Shown here: in pieces, positions 49,375 to 58,462 of the stretch
How positions within the stretch are numbered: position 1 is the first letter of the stretch
Layout: each line of letters opens with the position of its first letter
Source of the DNA: CADEED01 sp039930985
GTDB lineage: Bacteria; Pseudomonadota; Gammaproteobacteria; Steroidobacterales; Steroidobacteraceae
DNA: 64,000 nt
Assembly: GCA_039930985.1 (NCBI GenBank)
Contig: JBDTSV010000035.1
Location: 1 to 64,000, forward strand
Direction: 5' to 3'
Made by a program: the position numbers and the translations under genes
The notes under the pieces: generated by a model
Database searches by the model: none
What the model saw: only the letters and a program-made list of their open reading frames with translations
Told to the model about the DNA's origin: nothing

Positions 49375-50901
49375 GTGTCTCAAGCCTCAGGTACGACCCC
49401 GGGTGCAAGCACCCATTCGGGTCTTCTCATTGCCCTCACGATCATCGCCGCACTGGGCGGATTGCTGTTCGGTTACGACTCCGCCGTGATCTCCGGCGCG
49501 ACTGACGCGATCAAGCAGAATTTCGTCGCGCCGATGGGCCTGACGGAAGGCGCGCGCCTCAGCCTTGAAGGGTTCACCATCGCCGGTGCGTTGTGGGGCT
49601 GCCTCATCGGCGGCGCTCTCGGTGGCGTCGTTGCTCACTTCCTCGGACGGCGCGGCGGCCTCATCGTCGCCGGCGTGCTGTTCTTCGTCTCGTCGCTCGG
49701 ATCCGCCTGGCCAGAGTCGACTCTCGGCCACCTGGGTTCGCTGCTCACGCCGCTGATCAACGTATTGATCTGGTTCCTCAACCTGTTTTTCGAAAGCGCG
49801 CCGTACGTTCACTTCGGCGACAACATCACGAACTTCATCGGTCATCGCCTCTTCGGCGGCATGGGCATCGGCCTGGCCTCGATGCTCGCGCCGATGTACA
49901 TCGCCGAGATCGCGCCGCCGTCGAAGCGCGGCGCGCTCGTGACCTATCAGCAGATCGCGATCGTCAGCGGCATCACGATTTCGTACTTCGTGAACTACTT
50001 CATCAAGAAGTTTGGCGGCGACGGCGACCCGACCTGGGTGAATACCGAAGGCTGGCGCTGGATGCTCGCGTGCTGCGCCATCCCGGCCGGCATCTTCGTG
50101 CTGCTGCTGTTCTTCGTTCCGGAAACGCCGCGCGGCCTGATGCTCAAAGGAAAAGAGCAAAAAGCGCGCGAAGTGCTCACGAAGCTGGCGAATGCGGATG
50201 AAGCCAAGGTGGTACTCGCGGAAATCGATGCCTCGTTGAAAGAAACCGCGGGCAAGTTGTTCTCCTACGGCGGCCTGGTGCTCGTCGTCGGCATCATGCT
50301 GTCCGTCTTCCAGCAGCTGGTGGGCATCAACGCGGTGCTCTACTACGGCCCGCAGATGTTCAACAACATGGGCTTCAAGGGCGATGCATCATTCGCCAGC
50401 ACGGTCATCATGGGCATCGTGATGGTCGTGTTCACCCTCATCGCCACTGTCACGGTGGACAAGTGGGGCCGCAAACCGCTGCTGATCCTCGGCGCCATCA
50501 TCATGGCCGTGTCGATGACAGCGTTGGGCTTCATGTTCAACGCGGGCTCGGTGGCTCTCGGCGCGCTGATCGTGGTCTGCATTTACATCGCGGGATTCTC
50601 GCTGTCGTGGGGTCCGGTCGTGTGGGTGATGCTCGCGGAGATCTTCCCGAACTCGATCCGCGACAAGGCGATGGCCATCGCCGTGGCGGCGCAGTGGTTC
50701 ATGAACTGGGTGGTTACCGTGACGTTCAACATCATGGACGGCAATACGGCTCTCACGGCCTCGTTCAACCACGGCTTCGCCTACTGGCTGTATGGTGGCT
50801 TCAGTGTGCTGGCGGCACTGTTCGTCTGGAAGTTCGTACCGGAAAGCAAAGGCATGTCGCTCGAGAACATGCAGAAACTCTGGAAAAAGTCGCCGGCCTG
50901 A
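49375..50901 (+). CDS. MFS sugar:proton symporter (xylose/XylE-like)
   Basis: 508 residues from GTG 49375 with AAGGAG eight bases upstream. Sugar porter family marks: ALGGLLFGYDSAVISGA, GRRGGLIVAGVLFF, PMYIAEIAPPSKRGALVTYQQIAIVSG, VPETPRGLMLKGKEQKAREVL, QQLVGINAVLYYGPQMF, WGPVVWVMLAEIFPNSIRDKA and a final FVPESKGMSLE. It has the extended loop between helices 3 and 4 seen in XylE-type symporters. Xylose is the likely substrate because the xylose oxidation genes follow, though glucose or galactose cannot be excluded. It ends at a strong terminator. Confidence 0.88.
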   Translation: MSQASGTTPGASTHSGLLIALTIIAALGGLLFGYDSAVISGATDAIKQNFVAPMGLTEGARLSLEGFTIAGALWGCLIGGALGGVVAHFLGRRGGLIVAGVLFFVSSLGSAWPESTLGHLGSLLTPLINVLIWFLNLFFESAPYVHFGDNITNFIGHRLFGGMGIGLASMLAPMYIAEIAPPSKRGALVTYQQIAIVSGITISYFVNYFIKKFGGDGDPTWVNTEGWRWMLACCAIPAGIFVLLLFFVPETPRGLMLKGKEQKAREVLTKLANADEAKVVLAEIDASLKETAGKLFSYGGLVLVVGIMLSVFQQLVGINAVLYYGPQMFNNMGFKGDASFASTVIMGIVMVVFTLIATVTVDKWGRKPLLILGAIIMAVSMTALGFMFNAGSVALGALIVVCIYIAGFSLSWGPVVWVMLAEIFPNSIRDKAMAIAVAAQWFMNWVVTVTFNIMDGNTALTASFNHGFAYWLYGGFSVLAALFVWKFVPESKGMSLENMQKLWKKSPA

Positions 50902-50920
50902 ACCAGCGTCGTCAATCCGG

Positions 50921-50955
50921 AACCCCGCTGTGCTTGCACAGCGGGGTTCCTTTTT
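50921..50955 (+). terminator. Strong terminator immediately before xylX
   Basis: A perfect 12-base-pair stem (50921-50932 with 50937-50948), loop CTTG, then CC and TTTTT to 50955. Only seven bases separate its end from the xylX ATG at 50963, so either an xylX promoter overlaps the hairpin or xylX depends on read-through. Confidence 0.9.
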
Positions 50956-50962
50956 AAAACTT

Positions 50963-52102
50963 ATGATCGAACATCTTCCTTCAGACTGGCGCGATGCCGT
51001 GCTCGTCGGCCGAATCCTGACGCGCGAGGGGCCCACACCTGTTGTCGTTGCCGGAGGCCGTGTGCGCGATGTGTCGCGTCACGCCGCGACCGTGTCGCAG
51101 CTGTTGAACGCCTGGAATGGCGAGATACCCGCAGGCAATGATCTCGGCCCGCTGGAATCCCTTGGACTCGCGCGCGAGTTCGCGGGTTCGAAAGACGTGC
51201 GCCTGCTCTCCCCTTTCGATCTGCAATGCATCAAGGCGAGCGGCGTCACGTTTGCGATTTCCGCCATGGAACGCGTGATCGAGGAGCGATGCCGCGGCGA
51301 TGCCAGCAAAGCGGATTCACTGCGCGCCTCCCTGCGCGACCGCATCGGTGCCGACATCCGCGCGGTGAAACCCGGCTCCGAGCAGGCCAGGAAACTCAAG
51401 ACCGCGCTGATCGCCGACGGCCTGTGGTCGCAGTATCTCGAGGTGGCGATTGGCCCCGATGCGGAAATCTTCACCAAGTCGCCGACGCTCTCGACTGTCG
51501 GCTGGGGCGACTGGATCGGGGTGCGCTCCGATTCCGCCTGGAACAATCCGGAACCCGAAATCGTGCTGGCGGTAGATAGTGCCGGTCGCATCCTCGGCGC
51601 CTCGCTCGGCAACGACGTGAACCTGCGCGACATCGAAGGCCGCAGCGCATTGTTGTTAGGCAAGGCCAAGGACAACAACGCCTCGTGCGCGATCGGACCG
51701 TTCATCCGCATGTTCGACGGCAAGTACACGCTCGACGACGTGCGCAACTGTGTCGTTCGGCTGGAAATCGACGGTCCCGAAGGCTTCAGGCTCGAGGGCC
51801 AGAGCTCCATGGCGCAGATCAGCCGCGATCCGACCGAGCTCGTCGGCCAGACGATCTGCAAGCACCATTGCTACCCGGACGGTTTCGCGCTGTTCCTCGG
51901 CACGATGTTCGCGCCCATCGTGGATCGCGGAGTCGCCGGGCAGGGTTTCACGCACAAGACCGGCGACGTCGTCCGGGTGTCCACCGAGAAGCTCGGTGTG
52001 TTAGAAAACAAGGTGACCACCTGTGACCAGGCCCCACCGTGGTCCTTCGGAATTGCGGATTTGATGCGCAACCTGGTGCGGCGCGGCCTGCTGAACAATT
52101 GA
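50963..52102 (+). CDS. xylX: 2-keto-3-deoxy-D-xylonate dehydratase (fumarylacetoacetase-like fold)
   Basis: 379 residues from ATG 50963. The FAH-like C-terminal domain is clear: LSTVGWGDWIGVRSDSAWNNPEPEIVLAVDS, GNDVNLRDIEGRSALLLGKAKDNNAS and a metal-binding Glu pair. The N-terminus EHLPSDWRDAVLVGRI resembles Caulobacter XylX. The enzyme would dehydrate 2-keto-3-deoxyxylonate to alpha-ketoglutarate semialdehyde, the step that defines the Weimberg route. No ribosome site is visible between the terminator and the ATG. Order with xylA, B, C and D is as in Caulobacter. Confidence 0.85.
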   Translation: MIEHLPSDWRDAVLVGRILTREGPTPVVVAGGRVRDVSRHAATVSQLLNAWNGEIPAGNDLGPLESLGLAREFAGSKDVRLLSPFDLQCIKASGVTFAISAMERVIEERCRGDASKADSLRASLRDRIGADIRAVKPGSEQARKLKTALIADGLWSQYLEVAIGPDAEIFTKSPTLSTVGWGDWIGVRSDSAWNNPEPEIVLAVDSAGRILGASLGNDVNLRDIEGRSALLLGKAKDNNASCAIGPFIRMFDGKYTLDDVRNCVVRLEIDGPEGFRLEGQSSMAQISRDPTELVGQTICKHHCYPDGFALFLGTMFAPIVDRGVAGQGFTHKTGDVVRVSTEKLGVLENKVTTCDQAPPWSFGIADLMRNLVRRGLLNN

Positions 52103-52116
52103 ATGGAATACAAAAC

Positions 52117-53559
52117 GTGAGTGATACAAAACAGCTTTCCCATTACATCGACGGCCAATGGGTGGCGGGTTCGCCCGCCTCGGAGAGCCTGAATCCGTCC
52201 GACACCCGTGACGTCGTCGCCAAGGTCCCCGGTGGTGACAAATCCACCGTAAACGCCGCGGTTGCCGCGGCGAAGGCCGCCTTTCCGGCCTGGGCAAATG
52301 CGAGCCCGGAAGTGCGATCAGACCTGCTCGACAAGGTGGGCTCCGCCATCATGGCGCGCGCCGATGACCTCGGGCGACTGCTCTCGCGCGAAGAAGGTAA
52401 AACGTTGCCCGAAGGCAAAGGCGAAGTCATGCGCGCGGCGCGCATCTTCAAATATTTCGCCGGCGAGGCGCTTCGTCGCCACGGCCTGACGCTCGATTCG
52501 ACGCGTCCCGGTGTCGCCGTCGAAACCTATCGCGAGCCGCTCGGCGTCTTCGGATTGATAACGCCGTGGAACTTTCCAATTGCAATTCCGGCATGGAAGA
52601 GCGCACCGGCACTCGCCTTCGGAAACACCGTCGTCATCAAGCCCGCATCGCTGACACCAGCGACGGCGCACGCGCTCACCGAGGTCATTCACGAAGCGGG
52701 TTTCCCCAAGGGTGTCTTCAACCTGATCCTTGGCGGCGGTTCGATGGGCGGCGCGCTCGTCGAACATCCTGACGTCGCCGGCGTGTCGTTCACCGGCGGC
52801 CAGAGCACGGGCGCGGCGGTCGCGAAGGGTGCGATGTCGCACAACGCGCGCATCCAGCTCGAGATGGGCGGCAAGAATCCGCTCTTGGTTCTCGACGACT
52901 GCGACCTCGATCGCGCCGTTCAATGCGCGCTCGACGGCGCGTTCTTCGGCACCGGCCAGCGCTGCACGGCCTCGAGCCGCATCATCGTCACGCAGAACAT
53001 CCACGACAAATTCGTCGAAGCGCTGGCGGCGCGCGTCAAGAGCCTGAAAGTCGGCGACGCACTCGCCGCGGACTCGCAGATGGGGCCGCTTGCGAGCCAG
53101 GCGCAGCTCGAAACCACTCTTTCTTATGTGGACGTAGCCACGCAGCAAGGCGGCCGAAAAGTCGTCGGCGGTGAAGTGCTGACGCTCGGCACTCCGGGCT
53201 ACTACGTCGCTCCGGCGCTCATCGCCGACACACGTCAGGATATGCGTATCAACATGGAGGAAGTCTTTGGCCCGGTGGCCTCCACCGTTCGCGTAAAAGA
53301 CTATGACGAAGCACTGGCCGTGGCCAACGCCGGTGAATTCGGACTGTCGGCCGGCATCATGACCAGTTCGCTCAAATATGCGCGCCATTTCGTGCGCAAC
53401 GTGCGCGCTGGCATGGTCATGACGAATCTTCCGACAGCAGGCGTCGACTACCACGTGCCGTTCGGCGGCACGCGCAAGTCGAGCTTTGGGCCGCGCGAAC
53501 AGGGTTTCGCGGCGGTCGAGTTCTACACGCAGATCAAGACCAGCTACACCTGGGCCTGA
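52117..53559 (+). CDS. xylA: Alpha-ketoglutarate semialdehyde dehydrogenase
   Basis: 480 residues from GTG 52117, 14 bases after the xylX stop. Aldehyde dehydrogenase marks: PWNFPIAIPAWK (150-161), VVIKPASLTP, catalytic Glu249 in LEMGGKNPLL and Cys283 in GTGQRCTASSR, and NMEEVFGPVAS. It oxidises the XylX product to alpha-ketoglutarate, entering the TCA cycle. The symbol follows Caulobacter usage and is not xylose isomerase. Confidence 0.88.
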   Translation: MSDTKQLSHYIDGQWVAGSPASESLNPSDTRDVVAKVPGGDKSTVNAAVAAAKAAFPAWANASPEVRSDLLDKVGSAIMARADDLGRLLSREEGKTLPEGKGEVMRAARIFKYFAGEALRRHGLTLDSTRPGVAVETYREPLGVFGLITPWNFPIAIPAWKSAPALAFGNTVVIKPASLTPATAHALTEVIHEAGFPKGVFNLILGGGSMGGALVEHPDVAGVSFTGGQSTGAAVAKGAMSHNARIQLEMGGKNPLLVLDDCDLDRAVQCALDGAFFGTGQRCTASSRIIVTQNIHDKFVEALAARVKSLKVGDALAADSQMGPLASQAQLETTLSYVDVATQQGGRKVVGGEVLTLGTPGYYVAPALIADTRQDMRINMEEVFGPVASTVRVKDYDEALAVANAGEFGLSAGIMTSSLKYARHFVRNVRAGMVMTNLPTAGVDYHVPFGGTRKSSFGPREQGFAAVEFYTQIKTSYTWA

Positions 53560-53560
53560 C

Positions 53561-54313
53561 ATGACTCACGCTGTATATCCTTCACTGGCCAACAAGACTG
53601 TCGTCATCACGGGCGGCGGTTCCGGCATCGGTGAGGTGATGGTTGAAGGGTTCGCGCGTCAGAAGTCGAAGGTCTTCTTTCTCGATGTCGCCGACAGCGA
53701 GTCAAAAGCGCTGGCCGCACGCCTCGGCAATGGCGTGCAATTCATGATGACCGACGTAACCGACACCGAGGCGCTGCGCGCCGCGCTGGCGTCTGTCGAA
53801 GCCAAAGCCGGCCCCGTGTCCGTGCTGGTGAACAACGCGGCGAATGACGATCGGCACAAGTTCGAAGAAGTGACGCCGGTGTATTGGGAACAGCGGATCG
53901 CGGTGAACCTGCGCCACATGTTCTTCAGCTCGCAGTTCGTCACTGCGGGCATGAAAAAGGCCGGCGGGGGTTCGATCATCAACCTGGGCTCGGTGTCGTG
54001 GCATTCGGCCATCGAAAACCTCTCGGTTTACGAGACTTCCAAGGCGGGCATCGAGGGCCTGACGCGCGCGCTGGCGCGCGATCTCGGCGAGTCGAATATT
54101 CGGGTCAATTGCGTGGTGCCAGGCGCGATCCGCACCCCGCGTCAGATGAAGCTCTGGCATACGCCGCAAGAAGAAGCCAAGATCCTCGCGCAGCAGTGCC
54201 TCAAAGTGCGCGTCGATCCCATCCACGTCACGGCGATGGTGCTATTCCTGGCTTCCGATGACGCTCGCATGTGTACTGCGCACAACTACTGGGTGGATGG
54301 CGGTTACCGGTAA
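53561..54313 (+). CDS. xylB: D-xylose 1-dehydrogenase, short-chain dehydrogenase
   Basis: 250 residues, starting one base after the xylA stop. SDR fold: nucleotide loop GGGSGIG (18-24), NNAA (91-94), catalytic Ser144, Tyr157 and Lys161 (YETSK), and PGAIRTPRQ. It would oxidise xylose to xylonolactone. The family also contains arabinose and galactose dehydrogenases, so substrate choice comes from the operon. The symbol follows Caulobacter usage and is not xylulokinase. Confidence 0.85.
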   Translation: MTHAVYPSLANKTVVITGGGSGIGEVMVEGFARQKSKVFFLDVADSESKALAARLGNGVQFMMTDVTDTEALRAALASVEAKAGPVSVLVNNAANDDRHKFEEVTPVYWEQRIAVNLRHMFFSSQFVTAGMKKAGGGSIINLGSVSWHSAIENLSVYETSKAGIEGLTRALARDLGESNIRVNCVVPGAIRTPRQMKLWHTPQEEAKILAQQCLKVRVDPIHVTAMVLFLASDDARMCTAHNYWVDGGYR

Positions 54314-54318
54314 AGGAA

Positions 54319-55191
54319 ATGACGGACGTCGAGTGTGTCTGGCCGATAGGCGCAATCCTCGGTGAGGGACCAGTCTGGTCCGCGGCCGAGCAGGCCGTAT
54401 GGTTCGTCGACATCAAGGCTCCGGCGATTCACCGCTTTCATCCGGCGAGCGGCGCGCAACAATCTTGGCCGGCTCCCGCGCGTGTTGGCTTCGTGGTGCC
54501 CACGCGCAGCGGATTGATGATCGCGGGCCTCAAGACAGGATTGCACAGCTTCAATCCCCAAACCGGCAACTTCGCGTTGTTGCACGTGGTCGAGCCGCAC
54601 TCACCTAACAACCGGCTGAACGACGGTTTCGTCGATTCGGAAGGGTTCCTGTGGTTCGGCTCGATGGACGACAACGAGGTGGACCCGAGCGGCGCGCTGT
54701 ACCAGCTCAACGACGCTGGTTGTGTGCGGCGCGACCCGGGTTACGTGGTCAGCAATGGCCCCGCCGAAAGTCCGGATGGCCGCGTGCTGTACCACACCGA
54801 TACTCTCGCTGGCATCATCTATGCCTTCGACCGCGCGCGCACCGGCGTGCTCGCCAACAAGCGAGTGTTTGCAAGATTCGCAGCCGGTGGCGGATATCCG
54901 GACGGTCCCATCGTCGATGCCGAAGGATGCCTGTGGACCGGCGTATTCGGTGGCTGGGGGTTGCAGCGCTATTCGCCCAAGGGCGAACTGCTGACCACTT
55001 TGCGCCTGCCCTGCTCCGCGGTAACCAAGGCCGCGTTTTCCGGCGACGATCTTCGTACTCTCTACATCACCACGGCGCACGTCGCGCTCGATGCGGAACA
55101 GCGCAAACAACAGCCGCTCGCTGGCGGCCTGTTTAGCGCGCGCATCGACGTGCCCGGCCTGCCCCAAGGAATCGTGTCGCATGGCATCTGA
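54319..55191 (+). CDS. xylC: Xylonolactonase, SMP-30/gluconolactonase family
   Basis: 290 residues; AAGGAA precedes the ATG. The six-bladed propeller shows metal-ligand Glu16 in LGEGPVW, NNRLNDGFVDSEGFLWFGSMD, GPAESPDGRVLYHTDT and DGPIVDAEGCLWTGVFGGWGLQRYSPKGELL. It opens xylonolactone to xylonate, speeding a step that also occurs spontaneously. It overlaps xylD by 11 bases. Confidence 0.87.
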   Translation: MTDVECVWPIGAILGEGPVWSAAEQAVWFVDIKAPAIHRFHPASGAQQSWPAPARVGFVVPTRSGLMIAGLKTGLHSFNPQTGNFALLHVVEPHSPNNRLNDGFVDSEGFLWFGSMDDNEVDPSGALYQLNDAGCVRRDPGYVVSNGPAESPDGRVLYHTDTLAGIIYAFDRARTGVLANKRVFARFAAGGGYPDGPIVDAEGCLWTGVFGGWGLQRYSPKGELLTTLRLPCSAVTKAAFSGDDLRTLYITTAHVALDAEQRKQQPLAGGLFSARIDVPGLPQGIVSHGI

Positions 55192-56980
55192 TCAAACTAC
55201 CCAGGTACAGCCGCGTCGGCGCTTCCGTTCGCGCGACTGGTTCGACGATCCGAAGCACCTCGACATGGTGGCGCTGTATCTCGAGCGCTTCATGAACTAT
55301 GGGCTGACCGCCAACGAGCTGCTCTCGGGAAAACCCATCATCGGCATCGCCCAGACCGGCGGCGATCTCACGCCTTGCAATCGCGTGCATCTCGATACGG
55401 TGAAGCGCGTGCGCGAAGGCATCCGCGACGCCGGCGGTGTGCCGATGGAATTCCCGCTGCATCCGATTTTCGAAAACTGCCGCCGACCCACCGCGGCGCT
55501 CGATCGCAATCTCGCGTATCTCGGACTCGTGGAAATCCTGCACGGGTATCCGATCGACGCCGTGGTGTTGACCACCGGTTGCGACAAGACCACGCCCGCG
55601 CAGGTCATGGCGGCTTCGACGGTAGACATACCCGCCATCGTGCTTTCCGGCGGCCCCATGCTCGACGGCTGGCATGACGGGGACCTGGTGGGCTCGGGCA
55701 CGGTCATCTGGCGTTCGCGGCGCAAGCTCGCCGCCGGCCAGATCACTGAAAAGCAGTTCCTCGATGCGGCCGCAGCGTCGGCGCCCTCGCTCGGTCATTG
55801 CAACACCATGGGCACGGCTTCCACCATGAACGCCGTGGCGGAAGTGCTCGGGCTGTCGCTGCCCGGCTGCGCGGCGATTCCGGCGCCGTATCGTGAACGC
55901 GGCCAGATTTCCTACGAAACCGGACGCCGTATCGTCGAGCTCGCGTATGAAGATCTGCGTCCGTCGAAAATCCTGACGCGCCCGTCGTTCCTCAACGCGA
56001 TCACCGCCATCGCGGCGATTGGTGGTTCGACGAATGCCCAGCCACACCTGGTTGCCATGGCGCGCCATGCGGGTATCGAGATCACGCCGCGCGACTGGAT
56101 GGAGTACGGACGCGAAATTCCGCTGCTCGTAAACATGCAGCCGGCGGGCAAATACCTCGGCGAACGGTTCCACCGCGCCGGCGGTGTGCCCGCGGTGCTG
56201 ACGGAACTCCTGCGCGCCGGCAAGATTGATGGCAAGACGCTGACGGTTACCGGCCGCTCATTGGCACAGAATGTCGACGAATACGTCGCCGCACGCTCCG
56301 CCACCGATCGCGAAGTCATCACGACTTTCGAAAACCCAGTGCAGGAAAAGGCCGGGTTCCTGGTCTTGAAGGGAAATCTCTTCGATTTCGCCATCATGAA
56401 GACCAGCGTCATCTCGCCAGAATTCCGCAAACGCTACCTCGGCGCCGGCGACAGCTTCGAATGCAAGGCCGTGGTGTTCGACGGCTCCACGGACTATCAC
56501 GAGCGCATCAACGATCCCGCGCTCGGCATCGACGAGAACACCATCCTCGTGATTCGCGGGTCCGGCCCGCTCGGCTGGCCGGGTTCGGCGGAAGTCGTGA
56601 ACATGCAGCCACCGGATGCGCTGATCAAACGCGGCATCATGAGTCTGCCGACGCTGGGTGACGGCCGGCAGTCGGGCACATCGGACAGCCCATCGATTCT
56701 CAATTGTTCTCCGGAAAGCGCTGCGGGCGGCGGACTCGCGTGGCTGCGGACCGGGGACAAGATCCGCATCGACCTCGCCGCTGGCAGCTGTGACATGCTG
56801 GTCGGCGATGAGGAGATTGCGCGACGCAAGCAGGCAGGTCTGCCGCCGGTGCCGGAGAGCGCCACACCCTGGCAGGAACTGTACCGCTCGACCGTCGGGC
56901 AACTCGACAGCGGCGCCGTCATGGAGATGGCGGTGAAGTATCGCGGCGTCGCACGCAAGACGCCGCGCCACAATCACTAG
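55181..56980 (+). CDS. xylD: Xylonate dehydratase, IlvD/Edd family
   Basis: 599 residues. It dehydrates xylonate to 2-keto-3-deoxyxylonate. The iron-sulfur cysteines are in place: Cys66 (DLTPCNRVH), Cys134 (TTGCDKTTPAQ) and Cys207 (LGHCNTMGTAST). Other marks are GGSTNAQPHLVAMARHAGI and SDSPSILNCSPESAAGGGLAWLRTGD. The length and the last motifs fit the pentonate/L-arabonate-D-xylonate dehydratase branch rather than IlvD itself. The start lies inside the last codons of xylC, an 11-base overlap. Confidence 0.9.
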   Translation: MASDQTTQVQPRRRFRSRDWFDDPKHLDMVALYLERFMNYGLTANELLSGKPIIGIAQTGGDLTPCNRVHLDTVKRVREGIRDAGGVPMEFPLHPIFENCRRPTAALDRNLAYLGLVEILHGYPIDAVVLTTGCDKTTPAQVMAASTVDIPAIVLSGGPMLDGWHDGDLVGSGTVIWRSRRKLAAGQITEKQFLDAAAASAPSLGHCNTMGTASTMNAVAEVLGLSLPGCAAIPAPYRERGQISYETGRRIVELAYEDLRPSKILTRPSFLNAITAIAAIGGSTNAQPHLVAMARHAGIEITPRDWMEYGREIPLLVNMQPAGKYLGERFHRAGGVPAVLTELLRAGKIDGKTLTVTGRSLAQNVDEYVAARSATDREVITTFENPVQEKAGFLVLKGNLFDFAIMKTSVISPEFRKRYLGAGDSFECKAVVFDGSTDYHERINDPALGIDENTILVIRGSGPLGWPGSAEVVNMQPPDALIKRGIMSLPTLGDGRQSGTSDSPSILNCSPESAAGGGLAWLRTGDKIRIDLAAGSCDMLVGDEEIARRKQAGLPPVPESATPWQELYRSTVGQLDSGAVMEMAVKYRGVARKTPRHNH

Positions 56981-56998
56981 TTAGATAGCGAGGTCCTG

Positions 56999-58462
56999 AT
57001 GAGTCCGCCCCGCCTCACCGAGGCGAGCCTGCATTCCGTTCGTTCCGGCACGATCCTTCCCACGTATGACCGCGGCGCGACGCGCTTCGGCATCGTGCAC
57101 ATCGGCCCCGGCGCCTTCCACCGTGCACACCAGGCGTTCTACGTGGACACGCTGTTGCATTCCGACAAACGCTGGGCGATTTCCGCGCTGTCGCTCAAGA
57201 GCACGAGCCTGCGCGACGCGCTGGGTGCTCAACAGGGGTTGTACACGCTGGTGGATCTCGGCGCGGCGCCGCGCGCCCGCATCATCGGAGCGATCCGCGA
57301 GCTGCTCGTGGGGTCCACGGACACCGGTGCGGCTTTCGCGCGGCTCACTGCGCGTGATACGCGAATCGTCTCGCTGACCGTGACGGAGAAAGGCTACTGC
57401 CTCGATGCGAAGAATCACCTGGATGTCGCCAACGTCGATATCGCCCACGATCTCGCGAATCACGCGAACCCACGCAGCACTATCGGCTGGATCGTCGAAG
57501 GTCTGCGGCGCCGGCGAGCCGCGGGCGTACCGCCATTTGCGGTATTGAGCTGCGACAATCTGCCTGACAATGGCGCGGTCCTGCATCGCGCACTGGTCGC
57601 GTTCGCGCGCAGCTTCGATGACGACCTGGCGCGGTGGATCGAAGCCGAAGTGGCTTGCCCGCGCACCATGGTCGACAGCATCACACCGGCCACCGACGAC
57701 GCCTTGCGCAAGCGCGCCCTGGCACTCACTGGTGTCCACGATGAATGGCCGATTCAGCGCGAGCCGTTCACGCAGTGGGTGGTCGAAGACGTGCCGGTCA
57801 TGCGCGATGCCGACTGGGCTTCAGTCGGTGTGACGCTCACCAAGGACGTGGGTGTCTATGATCGTGCCAAGCTGCGACTCCTGAACGGTCCGCATTCGAC
57901 GCTGGCCTACCTCGGCCTGCTGCGGGGGCACGAATCGGTTGCCGATGCGATGCGCGATGAGCAGCTGGCGCAATTTGTCGAGCTGCTCATGACCGAGGAT
58001 CTGACGCCGAGCCTTGGGCCCGCGCCAGGCCTTGACGTCGAGCACTACATTTCGGCGGTTCTCGCCCGGTTTCGCAATCCGGGAATCCGTCACCTGCTGA
58101 GCCAGATCGCCTGGGATGGTTCGAAAAAACTGCCGGTGCGCATCGTCGTCACGATCGCGGAATCCCTGCGCGCCGGACGGCCCATACATCGCCTGGCAAT
58201 GCCCATTGCGGCGTGGATGCGCTTTGTCGTACGGCAGGCGAAGGACGGGGTGACTATTGTCGATCCGGACGCGCCCCGCCTTGCAAGCGTTGGTGTCGCG
58301 TGCACCGGCGATGCGCGCGCCGATGTGGCCAGATTTGCGGTGTGCGATGCAGTTCTGCCTCCAGCCCTTCTGTCCGACGAGCGCTTTCGCCAGGCGCTCG
58401 AGAGCGCCTATCAACGACTCGGCACCCCGCACGCAGCGCTTACCCCGGAGTTGTCCTCATGA
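56999..58462 (+). CDS. uxuB: D-fructuronate (mannonate) oxidoreductase
   Basis: 487 residues with GAGGT before the ATG. Mannitol dehydrogenase family: N-terminal FGIVHIGPGAFHRAHQAFYVDTLL (NAD-binding), SLTVTEKGYC, VLSCDNLPDNG, PRTMVDSITPATDDA, and catalytic Lys region TKDVGVYDRAKLRLLNGPHSTLAYLG. It reduces fructuronate to mannonate, bridging uxaC and manD. It follows xylD by 18 bases, so one transcript carries both xylose and glucuronate functions. Mannitol or tagaturonate activity is less likely given the context. Confidence 0.9.
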   Translation: MSPPRLTEASLHSVRSGTILPTYDRGATRFGIVHIGPGAFHRAHQAFYVDTLLHSDKRWAISALSLKSTSLRDALGAQQGLYTLVDLGAAPRARIIGAIRELLVGSTDTGAAFARLTARDTRIVSLTVTEKGYCLDAKNHLDVANVDIAHDLANHANPRSTIGWIVEGLRRRRAAGVPPFAVLSCDNLPDNGAVLHRALVAFARSFDDDLARWIEAEVACPRTMVDSITPATDDALRKRALALTGVHDEWPIQREPFTQWVVEDVPVMRDADWASVGVTLTKDVGVYDRAKLRLLNGPHSTLAYLGLLRGHESVADAMRDEQLAQFVELLMTEDLTPSLGPAPGLDVEHYISAVLARFRNPGIRHLLSQIAWDGSKKLPVRIVVTIAESLRAGRPIHRLAMPIAAWMRFVVRQAKDGVTIVDPDAPRLASVGVACTGDARADVARFAVCDAVLPPALLSDERFRQALESAYQRLGTPHAALTPELSS

